Notes: generated by a model not told the origin, from the sequence alone. Shown: positions 36,232-45,744, counted from the first letter of the stretch. The stretch is 64,000 nucleotides of DNA from Candidatus Calescibacterium sp. (GCA_025060505.1 JANXBU010000001.1:248001-312000), one strand, 5' to 3'. Made by a program: numbers and translations.

Positions 36232-37860
36232 TTATTCTTTTAACTCCTTTTTAGCAAAATTCTCAAACTCCTCCCAGAGCTTCGGATTATACATTCTAAC
36301 AGGATAAAGTAGTTTCTTTCGCCTTAAAATGAATTCATTCGTTTTAGGAATACCACCAATCTCCGTTATAACTTTTTCTATTTTTTTAAGACACATAATA
36401 CCGTTGCAGAGGTTATCGCAAGCCCAAGTTCTTCTTGCAATATCGTCTAATGTGAAAGCCATTTCCTCTTTCACAGCCCACTTGATTTCTCCTTCAAAAA
36501 CATTTGCGCACCTACAAACAAGATCTCCAAAGCCATATTTTTTGATGAGCTCTTTTGACCTATCTCCATACTTCTTTACGAGAAAGTAGGCAATGTTGTC
36601 CGGGACAAGGTACTCTGTCGAGATTTCGTCCACGAGTCTTGATGTAAATCTTTCAAAGTTTCTTCCTCTTTCATCTTTCTTTGCACTATCTGCTCCGGGT
36701 AGTTGAACATAAGCTGTCCTACTCTTTTTGTTCACCCCGAGTTTTTTACAAACATAATCAGAAACTATTTCACTGAGTAATCTGAAACTCGCAAGCTTTC
36801 CGCCGGAAACATTTATGAACCCGTCTATATCTTCTATTTCAAATTCTCTTGTTATTTTATCTTCATTTTTGCCGTAGACATAGGGAGTTGGTCTTAATCC
36901 AACCTTTGTTGAAAATGGTTTCAGATCTCTTATTTTTGGAATGAACCTCTCCGCTGAATGCAGAAGATATTCAACTTCATCTCTCAATATGTCTACATCA
37001 TCTGGGTCTCCGAAAAAGTCATCGTCGGTTGTTCCAAGAATTGTTCTATCTTCAAGTGGAACAAAGAGTAAGTATCTTCCATCAATGGCGAGAAAGCTCA
37101 GAACTGTGTTCAGAACCTTCCCAGGGAAAACTATATGAATCCCTTTTGTCGGTCTGAGTCTATTTCTTTTTTTATCTGGAAAATCCTTTGAAGAAAATAC
37201 ATTCCTTACAACTTTATCAATCCACGGACCCGATGAGTTCACAAGCAATTTTGATTTGATCTTGATCTCCGAATTGTTAAGTTTATTCTGAGCAATTACT
37301 TCTATGAGATCCCCACTCTTTCTTGCTGAGATGACTTCTGTATGATTATATATCTGAGCTCCGTTCTCACTTGCGGATATTGCATTGACTAAAGCCATTC
37401 TCTGGGGATCAACAGCATACTCTTCAATAAGTATTCCGCCTGTTTTTACAAGAACCTCTCCTCCTGTTATCTGTAAAACCTCGTCTGGAGAGAGTCTAAT
37501 GTGCTTTATCGAATATCTTTTCTTTGAAAAGAAATCATAAACATCCATATATATGTCAAAAAGATTGAGCATTGTCTTTGAGTTTTGAAGTAGCAAAAAA
37601 GGTCTTCTTGATAGCATATATGGTAGAATTTCTGTCAGAACACCTGCTTCTTTTGAAGATTTTTCAGTAACTCCTATGTCGTTTATTATGTATCTTGCTC
37701 CACCGTGAACCATACTTGAAGAAGACCAAGTTGTCGCCCATCCAAAATCATTCTTCTCAAAGAGAATACATTTTATACCTCTCAAAGATAAATCTCTCGC
37801 TATACCTACACCATTTATTCCACCACCTATAATAGCAACATCATATAGAATTTCTCCCAT
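36232..37860 (-). CDS. glpA: Glycerol-3-phosphate dehydrogenase, GlpA-like with BFD iron-sulfur domain
   Basis: The 542-residue flavoprotein begins with the FAD motif AIIGGGINGVGIARDLSLRG, followed by TTWSSSSMVHGGARYI and LRPTKGIHIVFPG, as in GlpA/GlpD. A C-terminal BFD-like domain has CRCANVFEGE and ACDNLCNGIMC, which could hold a [2Fe-2S] cluster. This is the layout of anaerobic GlpA (also 542 residues in E. coli). The partner genes glpB and glpC are absent here. It would pass electrons from glycerol-3-phosphate to a quinone. TATTAA lies before the ATG and there is no Shine-Dalgarno sequence. Confidence 0.85.
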   Translation of the reverse strand: MGEILYDVAIIGGGINGVGIARDLSLRGIKCILFEKNDFGWATTWSSSSMVHGGARYIINDIGVTEKSSKEAGVLTEILPYMLSRRPFLLLQNSKTMLNLFDIYMDVYDFFSKKRYSIKHIRLSPDEVLQITGGEVLVKTGGILIEEYAVDPQRMALVNAISASENGAQIYNHTEVISARKSGDLIEVIAQNKLNNSEIKIKSKLLVNSSGPWIDKVVRNVFSSKDFPDKKRNRLRPTKGIHIVFPGKVLNTVLSFLAIDGRYLLFVPLEDRTILGTTDDDFFGDPDDVDILRDEVEYLLHSAERFIPKIRDLKPFSTKVGLRPTPYVYGKNEDKITREFEIEDIDGFINVSGGKLASFRLLSEIVSDYVCKKLGVNKKSRTAYVQLPGADSAKKDERGRNFERFTSRLVDEISTEYLVPDNIAYFLVKKYGDRSKELIKKYGFGDLVCRCANVFEGEIKWAVKEEMAFTLDDIARRTWACDNLCNGIMCLKKIEKVITEIGGIPKTNEFILRRKKLLYPVRMYNPKLWEEFENFAKKELKE

Positions 37861-37970
37861 ATTAAAGTTTTAATATTTTGAAGGCAAAATCAAAAGATGA
37901 AATAATCAAATTTTAACGCAACTGGACTTTTCATTAATTTCTTGCCTCGTAAAATCTTTGAAAATTTGAT

Positions 37971-38384
37971 TCAGAATAATTCTTCCTCTTGCTCTAATTC
38001 ATTTCCGTTTATTTCGAGCTCAGTTTCTGTACTTATGTTTTCCTCTTCAATCCCTAAATCTGAGATACTTTTCCTTGGTATAAGCTTTATAGATTTTGCT
38101 ACTATGTTTGATACTCTGTAGATTTTGTTATCAGATTGAAAAGATGATGTTCTCAGTCTTCCCTCTACAAAAACTCTATCTCCTTTTTTCAGCTTGGCGC
38201 AGAATTCGGCGAGTTTGCCGAAGCTTAAAACAGTATGCCACTCCGTTATTTTATCTGCTGTTCCATTTGTTCTTATATATTCCGTTGTAGCTAGCCTAAA
38301 AATAGCCATCATAGTCCCATCTTTTGTGAATTTTATCTCTGGATCTTTCCCCAAATTCCCAAGCAAAAATACTTTGTTTATCAC
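37971..38384 (-). CDS. ssb: Single-stranded DNA-binding protein
   Basis: The OB-fold protein starts VINKVFLLGNLGKDPEIK (GTG start) and has FRLATTEY, TEWHTVLSFGKLAEFC and KKGDRVFVEGRLRT, all diagnostic of bacterial SSB. The C-terminal tail is acidic and ends EEELF, in place of the usual DDDIPF. Length is 137 residues. It is not with rpsF or rpsR as is common, but alone. The short tail still ends in Phe, so partner binding may be kept. Confidence 0.93.
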   Translation of the reverse strand: MINKVFLLGNLGKDPEIKFTKDGTMMAIFRLATTEYIRTNGTADKITEWHTVLSFGKLAEFCAKLKKGDRVFVEGRLRTSSFQSDNKIYRVSNIVAKSIKLIPRKSISDLGIEEENISTETELEINGNELEQEEELF

Positions 38385-38476
38385 GACAAGTATACAAAAG
38401 ATTACAACAAATCAAAAAATATATTAAATATTCAAAGTAAAAGTTTATACTATTTTTTATCTTATTTTTTTCTATC

Positions 38477-39457
38477 CTACTGCGCTGAATGTTTGCTGTT
38501 TCTACTCCTTTTTGCCTTAAAAGATTCCCAAGCTTTAATGAAAGTCGCCTCCGAGCTCATTTCTGGGAAGAAATTAAGTTCTTCGTAAGCCTTTGTTATA
38601 TCAAGCGTCCAAGGATATTTGAAAAAATCTATCGCTGCAAATGGTGTTAGTGGATCAAGTATCTTAGCCTTTACCATAATCTGGTACATTGGTTTATGTA
38701 AAGAAGATGGTATATAAATTATAGGTTTTTTCATTATCTCTGCTCCTCTTTTCATAGTTACAACACCATCTCCAGAAAAGTTATATATCCCAGATGCTTT
38801 CTTCTCTATCATAACCCATATAGCTCTTGCAACATCTGTTTCGTATATGTACTGGAATGGAACATTTTTATGAAATATACCAACAACAGGAGGATTGAAG
38901 AACCCCTGAGATATAAAATTGTTGACGTTTTCTCCAAATACAATCGCAGGTCTGGCTATACAGACCTTTATATCTGGGTTCTCCTTTGCAAAAATTTGAG
39001 TCATTCTATCTTGGACAGCTTTATCTTCGGAATACCAAAATCCAAAATTCAGATCGCCTCTCAAGGGATGATCTTCTTTCATAAAAAGTGGATTATCTGG
39101 ATGCGCTCCATAAGTTGAAGCTGATGTAAGAACTATAATCTGTTTCGCTCCAACATTCTTTGCAGATTTCAGGATGTTTCTTGTTCCATCTATATTTACT
39201 CTCCTTGCATACTCCCTATCTTTTGGTGGATTCAGAACAAAAGCCATATGAACAACCACGTCTGAACCTTTCATAAACTCCTCAACATCTGGAGAATTCA
39301 CATCCATAATCTTGAAATCCACCGAGTTTTTAAGCTGTTGAGGAAGATCCTTTACATCTATTCCCCTTATCTCGTAGCCCTTCTTTTTTCTCTCATTTAG
39401 TATCTTTACAAATGTTTGACCTATGTATCCAGATATACCGGTTACAAATATTCTCAT
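38477..39457 (-). CDS. NAD-dependent epimerase/dehydratase family protein
   Basis: An extended SDR with the nucleotide motif VTGISGYIG, VVHMAFVLNPPKD, TSASTYGAHP and an active-site YSEDK (Tyr and Lys in a YxxxK pair). It resembles UDP-glucose 4-epimerase-like proteins without enough detail to name a substrate. The ATG at 39457 is used; a TTG two codons earlier is also open. It diverges from the NAT-like gene with about 53 bases between starts. Confidence 0.8.
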   Translation of the reverse strand: MRIFVTGISGYIGQTFVKILNERKKKGYEIRGIDVKDLPQQLKNSVDFKIMDVNSPDVEEFMKGSDVVVHMAFVLNPPKDREYARRVNIDGTRNILKSAKNVGAKQIIVLTSASTYGAHPDNPLFMKEDHPLRGDLNFGFWYSEDKAVQDRMTQIFAKENPDIKVCIARPAIVFGENVNNFISQGFFNPPVVGIFHKNVPFQYIYETDVARAIWVMIEKKASGIYNFSGDGVVTMKRGAEIMKKPIIYIPSSLHKPMYQIMVKAKILDPLTPFAAIDFFKYPWTLDITKAYEELNFFPEMSSEATFIKAWESFKAKRSRNSKHSAQ

Positions 39458-39510
39458 AAGCAAAAAATATATCCCAATCTTATTTCTTGAGCATTTTTCT
39501 TAAATTTTTA

Positions 39511-40320
39511 ATGATGAGTTTCAGTATATTTGAAAACGAAGAGCAAGCTTTAAAAAAACTCGCAGAAAAAATTGGTATACTACGAGATATTGAATTTGCT
39601 CAAAAAGATCGGAACTATCAGCTAAAAGCACTTGAAAATATACTCAAAAAAATATCGGCTATTCCATATGAAAATATAACAAAACATATAAATAGAAAAT
39701 TAATCTCTCCACACGATATAATTTATGGATTTGAAAAATGGGGAACAGGAGCTACGTGCTTCCCGCTCGTTTATCTTCTCAAAAGAATACTTGATTTCTG
39801 TCATATTGAGTCTCGTATAATTCTTGCAGATAGAACCTACGCTCAAAGATCTCACACACTCGTTTTAGTTCAAATAAAAGATAAAACATATATAGCAGAC
39901 ATAGGATTTTTGGTTTTCTCTCCTATTGAGGTCTCGGAAAAATCAGTTATCGCCAGTCTTCCACAAGGAGATATCCTTTTTTCATTATCTGGAAACACCC
40001 TGGAAGCATATACAGTATTTAGAAACGGCCATAAAAAATTCAGATACAAAGCTTATATTGATAAAGTAGATAAAGATGATTTCATCTCCGCTTGGGAAGA
40101 AAGCTACAACTTGGAGATGATGAACCATGTTATTGTTTCAAAACTAGTAGGTAAAAATATCATTTACATAAGAGATAATTTTGTACATTTTATAGAAGAT
40201 GGTGTCTCAAAAAACCTAAAGATGCAGAAGGAAGAAGTTTTGAAATTAGTAGAAAGTATAGGTATAGATAAGAAGTTATTTTCAGATGTATGGCAGTACC
40301 TTCTGAACCCAAACCAGTAA
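39511..40320 (+). CDS. Arylamine N-acetyltransferase-like protein
   Basis: The 269-residue product has the papain-like triad layout of the NAT/transglutaminase superfamily: Cys83 in GTGATCFPLVYLLKR, His115 in RSHTLVLVQ and Asp130 in YIADIGF. The preceding IPYENITKHINRK also resembles the NAT N-terminal 'PFEN' segment. The usual RGGxC is replaced by GTGATC, so it is a divergent member and its acyl donor or substrate is uncertain. The ATG at 39511 follows TAAATT; an upstream TTG at 39487 is unlikely. It overlaps the next gene by 31 bases. Confidence 0.7.
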   Translation: MMSFSIFENEEQALKKLAEKIGILRDIEFAQKDRNYQLKALENILKKISAIPYENITKHINRKLISPHDIIYGFEKWGTGATCFPLVYLLKRILDFCHIESRIILADRTYAQRSHTLVLVQIKDKTYIADIGFLVFSPIEVSEKSVIASLPQGDILFSLSGNTLEAYTVFRNGHKKFRYKAYIDKVDKDDFISAWEESYNLEMMNHVIVSKLVGKNIIYIRDNFVHFIEDGVSKNLKMQKEEVLKLVESIGIDKKLFSDVWQYLLNPNQ

Positions 40321-40817
40321 AGTTGTTCTTTGCAATACTATTTTCAGATAATGAAAAGCTAAAGAGAGCTGAACTTATGCTCTCAGAAAAATTCGGAGAG
40401 ATAGATTTCAGGAGCCAGGTTTTTGATTTTTCAGAAACAGATTATTACAACGAAGAGATGGGAGAAAATATAAAAAGAATATTCATATCAATTTCAAAAC
40501 CAATTTCACCAGACAAAATACTTACCGCAAAGAAGGAATCAGCAGAAATAGAAAAAATGTTGAGTGTAGAAGGTAAGAGAAAGGTGAATATAGATCCAGG
40601 ATATATAGATCTTAACAAAGTAGTTCTTGCAACATTCAAGGGGGGTGGATGCAAAGTCTATATCGGAGAAGGTGTTTGGATAGATATAATGCTTAGATAT
40701 GAAAAAGGAAAATTCCAAAGCTTTCCATGGACATTTCCAGATTTTGCCAAAAGTAAATACTCAGAAGTCCTTCTTTCAATAAGAAAAATATACAAACAAC
40801 AAATATCTCTGATTTGA
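40290..40817 (+). CDS. DUF4416 family protein
   Basis: The 175-residue protein fits the uncharacterised DUF4416 pattern: PVKLFFAILFSD at the start, DFSETDYYNEEMG, VNIDPGYIDLNKVVLAT, and late PWTFPDF. Function is unknown for the family. Its ATG lies 31 bases inside the NAT-like gene in another frame, which suggests tight translational coupling. The amidase gene follows 29 bases later, so three genes (NAT-like, DUF4416, amidase) may be one transcript. Confidence 0.78.
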   Translation: MAVPSEPKPVKLFFAILFSDNEKLKRAELMLSEKFGEIDFRSQVFDFSETDYYNEEMGENIKRIFISISKPISPDKILTAKKESAEIEKMLSVEGKRKVNIDPGYIDLNKVVLATFKGGGCKVYIGEGVWIDIMLRYEKGKFQSFPWTFPDFAKSKYSEVLLSIRKIYKQQISLI

Positions 40818-40846
40818 AAGATTATGGATAGAAAGTAAAATTCTTT

Positions 40847-41881
40847 ATGATGAGAGATATACTGTACACCACTATATCTTTGATCTTTATCTTTATAATA
40901 CCAGAAGTTTCATATTCAAAGATTAATGATGTTGTGGTTTTTGAATACGGAGAATTTTTAAGGTTTGCATTTGAGTTTTCAGATAAAGTTGATATATCCT
41001 TTTCCGCAAATAGAAACAGTGTAAATGTGATTTTTTCAAAGGATATAGGATACGGCAGAAGAAAAGCAAAATCATACGAAATTTCTTGGAAAGGCGAAAA
41101 ACTGCTTTTAGATTTCATCTCGGAATTCTCTTATGTTAGATACTTTATCATTCCTTTTCCATATAAGCTCATAATAGATGTTGGGTTTTCCAAAAGAGAT
41201 GTTGATGATATAATCCTGCGACAGGAAGATAAATCAAAGGAAGATAGAAAAAAAGTCTTGATAATCGATGCTGGACACGGAGGAAGGGATCCGGGAACTA
41301 CTTGGGGGAACCTGAGAGAAAAGGACATAACATTGAAATTATCAAAAATGTTGTATGAAAGATTTGAGAATGATGAAAATTTTGAAGTTATATTAACGAG
41401 GAAAGATGATCGTTTCATCGAGCTTGAAGAAAGAAGTGCAATAGCAAACGCATCAGAATGCGATGCATTTATTTCAATTCATGTAAACTCTACACAGAGT
41501 AGAAGGTCCCCATCCGGCTTTGAACTTTTTTATTTTTCTCAGAACTTTTCAAAATACGCTATGCGAATTGCTCAAAAGGAAAATGGTGTAAAAATCGATA
41601 AGAACTCCAAAATAATCTTTGATATATATTCCGAAATCAGAGAAAGTGAAAGCTACAAACTTGCAAAATCTATATCAAAAAGAATAAAAAATATAAAAAA
41701 GGTCAGAACATTGGAAGGAGCACCACTATATGTTCTTGCTGGAACATTCTGTCCATCAATCCTTGTAGAAATAGGATTTATAGATAACCCTATTGATAGA
41801 GCAGATATCTTATCATATAGTTTCCTGAGAAATTTGTCAGATGAGATATACAATGGAATCGTTGATTTTTTTGAAAATTAA
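40847..41881 (+). CDS. N-acetylmuramoyl-L-alanine amidase (AmiA/AmiC type)
   Basis: The 344-residue protein has a signal peptide (ILYTTISLIFIFIIPEVSYS), an N-terminal strand-rich region of about 110 residues like an AMIN domain, and a C-terminal Amidase_3 domain with zinc ligands: IDAGHGGRDPG, the glutamate in GNLREKDITL, the histidine in SIHVNST, and ILVEIGFIDN with the catalytic Glu. It cuts the bond between MurNAc and the stem peptide in the periplasm and is typically needed for cell separation. Confidence 0.88.
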   Translation: MMRDILYTTISLIFIFIIPEVSYSKINDVVVFEYGEFLRFAFEFSDKVDISFSANRNSVNVIFSKDIGYGRRKAKSYEISWKGEKLLLDFISEFSYVRYFIIPFPYKLIIDVGFSKRDVDDIILRQEDKSKEDRKKVLIIDAGHGGRDPGTTWGNLREKDITLKLSKMLYERFENDENFEVILTRKDDRFIELEERSAIANASECDAFISIHVNSTQSRRSPSGFELFYFSQNFSKYAMRIAQKENGVKIDKNSKIIFDIYSEIRESESYKLAKSISKRIKNIKKVRTLEGAPLYVLAGTFCPSILVEIGFIDNPIDRADILSYSFLRNLSDEIYNGIVDFFEN

Positions 41882-42072
41882 TTCTCCAACACAAATGGTT
41901 ATTTTTTGAACATACTTAAATCTTTTAAAATTTTTATTGTAATTTATCTCTATAATTTAACAGTGAAATATTGAAAATAATAACTGTATATATTCCTGCA
42001 GATGTACTCCATTAATCAGAATAAGTTCCAGTATATTATGTAATTGGATTGACCTATTGCTACTTAATCAAT

Positions 42073-42510
42073 ATGAGGATAAAGAATCCAATTAAAAAAG
42101 CTAGCGAAAAAATATTAGGATCAGATAAGGAACTAGAAAAAAATGCTGAAGGGAAAAAAATCCATCAAGAAGAAATCAAGGAATATGATAAACAAGTAGA
42201 TAAAGAGATTTACGACGAATTTAGAAAGTTGCTCTTAAAACTTCCTTCAATAGGAGGAACAATCTTAAACATATTAGCAGAAAAAGGTGTTAATCTGCCA
42301 AAAATGTTTGTTCAGATGACATCAACAGTCATAAGAGAGGAAATAAAAAATTTTTTGAGCTCAATAGATGTAGTTGGGCTTGTGAAAAAGGTTCTCCTTG
42401 ATACTGCTGTGGAATTACGTATAGAGGTTGCTTTCAAAGATAAAAGTCAGGAAGGGAAAATAGAAAGAAAAATTATGAAAAGGGAATTGAAAATAAAAAA
42501 GAAAAAGTAA
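42073..42510 (+). CDS. Small helical protein of unknown function
   Basis: The 145-residue protein is highly charged at both ends (Lys/Glu-rich start, KRELKIKKKK end) with a central hydrophobic helical stretch (LLLKLPSIGGTILNILAEK). There is no signal peptide. I recognise no family. The ATG at 42073 is used; a TTG at 42049 is less likely. It lies alone between the amidase and the DUF3782 gene. Confidence 0.55.
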   Translation: MRIKNPIKKASEKILGSDKELEKNAEGKKIHQEEIKEYDKQVDKEIYDEFRKLLLKLPSIGGTILNILAEKGVNLPKMFVQMTSTVIREEIKNFLSSIDVVGLVKKVLLDTAVELRIEVAFKDKSQEGKIERKIMKRELKIKKKK

Positions 42511-42601
42511 ACCATTCATTCAAAGAATTGTTCTCAATGTAGAATTAGTTCTAAATTTGTACAAGTTAAAAATCCTTAAAAAATTACTATATTAAAATCA
42601 T

Positions 42602-43531
42602 ATGGGTAGAACAAAAAGAAAGCTTCAAATCTCAGACGAAAAACTCAAATATATTATTATTGAAAAACTCCCAAAACTTCTTGAAAAAGAACCATCCTTG
42701 AAAGAGTATATATACAAAGTCTTTACACAAAAGTTTGCAGATAAAGAAGGTACAGAACAAGAAATCAAAACAATGTTTGAAGAGTTAAAACTTCTCAGGA
42801 TTGACTCTGAAAAAAGGTTTGAGGAGACGACCAAGAGAAATGCTGAGCTAAGTGAAGAACTCAAAAAACTCAGGATTGACTCTGAAAAAAGGTTTGAAGA
42901 GACGACCAAGAGAAATGCTGAGCTAAGTGAAGAACTCAAAAAACTCAGGATTGACTCTGAAAAAAGGTTTGAAGAGCACAGTAAGATACTGCAGGAACAA
43001 AACAAAAGAATTGAAGAATTAAATCTAGAGCTAAAAAAGCATAGGGAGCAAAGTGAAAAGAGGTTTGAAGAACACAGTAAGGTTATCCAAGAAATGCTTA
43101 GAGAGATAAAGTATCTTCATAGGAAGTATGACGTGGATATTGGAGCAATTGGTTCAAGGTGGGGAATAAAAGCAGAGTCATCTTTCAGAAACGCTATCAA
43201 GGGAATTTTGGAAGAGGATTTTCCAGTGAAGGTAGAAAGATACATAGCTTTTGACGATTCTGGAGATGTTTTTGGAAAGCCTCAGCAGGTAGAGCTCGAT
43301 ATAATATTGAAGGACGGGAAAACCATTCTTGGTGAAATAAAGTCTTCAATAAGCATCGGAGATGTATCTGCATTGAAAAGAAAAATTGATTTCTATGAAA
43401 ATAAAGAAGGGAAAAAAGTAGATAGAGTCATAATAATCTCACCTATGGTAGATAAAAAAGCTCTTGAACTTGCAAAAGAGTTTGGATTCAAGGTATATAC
43501 CCATCCAGCAGACATAGATGAAATTGAATGA
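42602..43531 (+). CDS. Coiled-coil protein with DUF3782-like PD-(D/E)XK domain
   Basis: The 309-residue protein has a short N-terminal helical part, a coiled coil (residues about 55-175) made of 25-residue repeats LRIDSEKRFEETTKRNAEL..., and a C-terminal nuclease-like fold with GSRWGIKAESSFRNAI, ELDIILKDGK and LGEIKSS (the D...ExK triad). This matches DUF3782-type proteins, common in thermophiles, with unknown role; nuclease activity is not shown. TATATT lies eight bases before the ATG, with no Shine-Dalgarno sequence. It overlaps the next gene by 14 bases. Confidence 0.75.
   Translation: MGRTKRKLQISDEKLKYIIIEKLPKLLEKEPSLKEYIYKVFTQKFADKEGTEQEIKTMFEELKLLRIDSEKRFEETTKRNAELSEELKKLRIDSEKRFEETTKRNAELSEELKKLRIDSEKRFEEHSKILQEQNKRIEELNLELKKHREQSEKRFEEHSKVIQEMLREIKYLHRKYDVDIGAIGSRWGIKAESSFRNAIKGILEEDFPVKVERYIAFDDSGDVFGKPQQVELDIILKDGKTILGEIKSSISIGDVSALKRKIDFYENKEGKKVDRVIIISPMVDKKALELAKEFGFKVYTHPADIDEIE
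42794..42977 (+). repeat. 75-bp in-frame tandem repeat inside the coiled-coil gene
   Basis: Copies begin at 42794, 42869 and 42944, exactly 75 bp apart, each starting CTCAGGATTGACTCTGAA. The first two differ by one base seen (GAGGAG versus GAAGAG), and the third is partial. They encode 25-residue units of the coiled coil, so the coil length can change by recombination without loss of frame. A weaker fourth unit follows. Confidence 0.85.
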
Positions 43532-44396
43532 AAGTAATATTACTAGAGAAAAAATACAGAATATACTTTTACATCTTCTCAAACAAGAGTATAAAGAACT
43601 CTGGGGCATTACAGAAGAAAAGCATATATCTCATATCGTAAAGATTCACTCAGAAATAGGTCAAGACCTAACTGGCAATATAAATAGGCTATCTTCTGAA
43701 ATAGGAGATATAAGCAACAAAAGAATACTTGATTTTGGATGTGGTTGGGGGAATTTCCTTCTATATTGTTTAATCAACAGATATAATGCTCTGGGTGTAG
43801 ATATATCAAGAACAAGATTTAGATTTTTCAGCTCCGTGATAGACATGCTCGAACTACCGAGAGAACTGAAATCAAGATACATAATCTACGATGGTAAAAC
43901 TCTACCTTTCAAAGAAGAAATTTTCGATATAGTCTTAGCCAACCAGGTTCTAGAACATGTAGAAAACATAGAAAATTCAATCAGAGAGATAAACAGAGTT
44001 TTGAAAAGATCAGGTTTTTTGTATGTACGATCTCCAGACTACTCAAGAAGTTTTTTTGAACCGCACTATAAATTGGTCTGGTTTCCTGGACTCAAAGGCA
44101 AATTTGCAAAAACGTACATAAGATTTTTCAGAAAACCAACGAAGGGACTAAATCACATAAACTTCATAAGCAAAGGAAAACTCATCAATCTTCTCAATGA
44201 AAACGGATTTGAAATCTTAGCCGATATGGAAAGGAAAATTATTCTTGATGGAAGAAAAGAAAAAATAAGAGAAAAGGTAAAATTTTTACCGGAAAGTGCA
44301 ATTCAAGTGTTGAACAAAGCATACGAAGTTTTCAGGCAAGTCAGAATGATTGGGAAGCAAGAAAACCAAATAGATATAATAGCGCGTAAGATCTGA
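43518..44396 (+). CDS. Class I SAM-dependent methyltransferase
   Basis: The 292-residue protein has motif I ILDFGCGWGNFLLY, VDIS at the acidic loop, the segment DIVLANQVLEHVENIENS and EINRVLKRSGFLYV, typical of Methyltransf_11 enzymes acting on small molecules or lipids. The C-terminal part is basic and may bind the substrate. The ATG at 43518 overlaps the DUF3782 gene by 14 bases, so the two are probably co-translated. Substrate unknown. Confidence 0.8.
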   Translation: MKLNESNITREKIQNILLHLLKQEYKELWGITEEKHISHIVKIHSEIGQDLTGNINRLSSEIGDISNKRILDFGCGWGNFLLYCLINRYNALGVDISRTRFRFFSSVIDMLELPRELKSRYIIYDGKTLPFKEEIFDIVLANQVLEHVENIENSIREINRVLKRSGFLYVRSPDYSRSFFEPHYKLVWFPGLKGKFAKTYIRFFRKPTKGLNHINFISKGKLINLLNENGFEILADMERKIILDGRKEKIREKVKFLPESAIQVLNKAYEVFRQVRMIGKQENQIDIIARKI

Positions 44397-44493
44397 ATCT
44401 TATCTATTCGAGATCTAAACTTTTGGCAGATCAAAATCTGAAACTTTCCCATATTCCCATAAAAACTTGGAGGAATATACAAAGTATATCCCA

Positions 44494-45201
44494 ATGGAAA
44501 AGGATGCAGGAACAATTTTCTTTGATCTTGACGGAACGCTCGCGGATACATCTGAGGATATATACGAATCTCTAAATAAAACACTTGAAAAATTTCAAAT
44601 AGATCAAGTACCTTTTGATGTAGTGGTTGATTTCATAGGGGATGGCGTGAGACCTCTTATAAGAAAGATATTGGATTATCTCAAAAGAACAAACGAAGAG
44701 GAAGAGATAGTCGGAGATTTCATAAGAAATTACAGAATAGGAATATCTAAGAAAACCTATATATATCCAGAAGTGATTGATCTTATCTACTCTCTCAAGA
44801 GTCTCAGAATTAAAGTAATCTTACTCACAAACAAGATCGAAAGTCTGACTATAAAGTTACTTTCAGAACTGTGTATTCTGAATATTTTTGATGGAATTGT
44901 ATCTGGGGACACCTTCGATGTGAAAAAACCATCAGCTGGACTACTTGATAGAATAAAATCAAGGTATGAGATAAATTATCCCATTTTTGTTATTGGTGAT
45001 GGGCTCAACGATCTTCTGTTCGCAGAAAATACCGGTGCTATCTTCTTTCTTTCGAAGTGGGGATTCCCAACAAAGAAAGCTGAGGAATACATAAAACAAA
45101 ACCAAATAAAAAACAATATCTACATTACATCAGAACCGAGTGAAGTAATCCAAATAGTCAAAAATATAATTAAAAAAGATAGATCCTCATGTTTCAGATA
45201 A
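44494..45201 (+). CDS. HAD-family phosphatase (phosphoglycolate phosphatase-like)
   Basis: A 235-residue HAD subfamily IA hydrolase: motif I FFDLDGTLADTSED, motif II VILLTNK, the motif III Lys in FDVKKPSAG, and motif IV VIGDGLNDLLFAE. It resembles Gph and other small phosphatases; the substrate is not clear. The ATG at 44494 is preferred to a TTG at 44467. It is a separate gene from the HAD-TrmI fusion at 911. Confidence 0.82.
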   Translation: MEKDAGTIFFDLDGTLADTSEDIYESLNKTLEKFQIDQVPFDVVVDFIGDGVRPLIRKILDYLKRTNEEEEIVGDFIRNYRIGISKKTYIYPEVIDLIYSLKSLRIKVILLTNKIESLTIKLLSELCILNIFDGIVSGDTFDVKKPSAGLLDRIKSRYEINYPIFVIGDGLNDLLFAENTGAIFFLSKWGFPTKKAEEYIKQNQIKNNIYITSEPSEVIQIVKNIIKKDRSSCFR

Positions 45202-45319
45202 AAATTAGATTTCCGAACATTTCTCAATCAATATCAAAAAAGCAAGAAACTTCAGAATTGACACGAACATAAAATTTCAAAAAATGTAAAAACGCTAAAA
45301 ATATCTTATATTTTAGGAT

Positions 45320-45727
45320 ATGGATATAAGAGAAATAATATCAAAAGGCACCAAAGAATCAATAAAGCTCTATGGAGATTCCTGCACTGAAATCTTCTAC
45401 GAATTTCTGAAGCAGAGAAAATTCAAGACAACAAAGTGTAAAGTATGTGGTACAGTTGAATTCCCACCAAGAAAATTCTGCACAAGGTGCTATTCAGAAG
45501 ATATGGAATGGATAGATATACCATCAACAGGAAAAGTTTTTGCCTTTACAACACAAAAAAGAGCCATAAGATTTGTTGAACCAGATATTATAGGATTTGT
45601 TGAGATTGAAGGTGTTGGCAGGATACTAACAAAAATAGAAGGAACTGATATCAAAATAGGAGACACAGTTCATCTTGATTTTGTAGAATCGGACGGAATA
45701 ACTTTGCACAAGTTTGTAAAGAATTAA
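45320..45727 (+). CDS. DUF35 OB-fold zinc-ribbon protein
   Basis: The 135-residue protein has a zinc ribbon with Cys40, Cys43, Cys54 and Cys57 (KCKVCG, FCTRC) followed by an OB-fold (GKVFAFTTQKRAIRF, GFVEIEGVGRILTKI). This is the layout of DUF35 proteins, which usually bind acyl-CoA and work with a thiolase or HMG-CoA synthase. No thiolase is adjacent; ppdK follows 17 bases later. TATATT lies about seven bases before the ATG. Confidence 0.82.
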   Translation: MDIREIISKGTKESIKLYGDSCTEIFYEFLKQRKFKTTKCKVCGTVEFPPRKFCTRCYSEDMEWIDIPSTGKVFAFTTQKRAIRFVEPDIIGFVEIEGVGRILTKIEGTDIKIGDTVHLDFVESDGITLHKFVKN

Positions 45728-45744
45728 AAAGGGGGGTAAAAAGT

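Noticed and set aside
42794-42977. Possible CRISPR-like or satellite repeat
   Set aside because: The 75-bp units are in frame, contiguous without spacers, and encode a regular coiled coil.
42625-43005. A Ser-rich antisense frame with tandem repeats
   Set aside because: The repeats are the mirror of the coiled-coil repeats on the coding strand.
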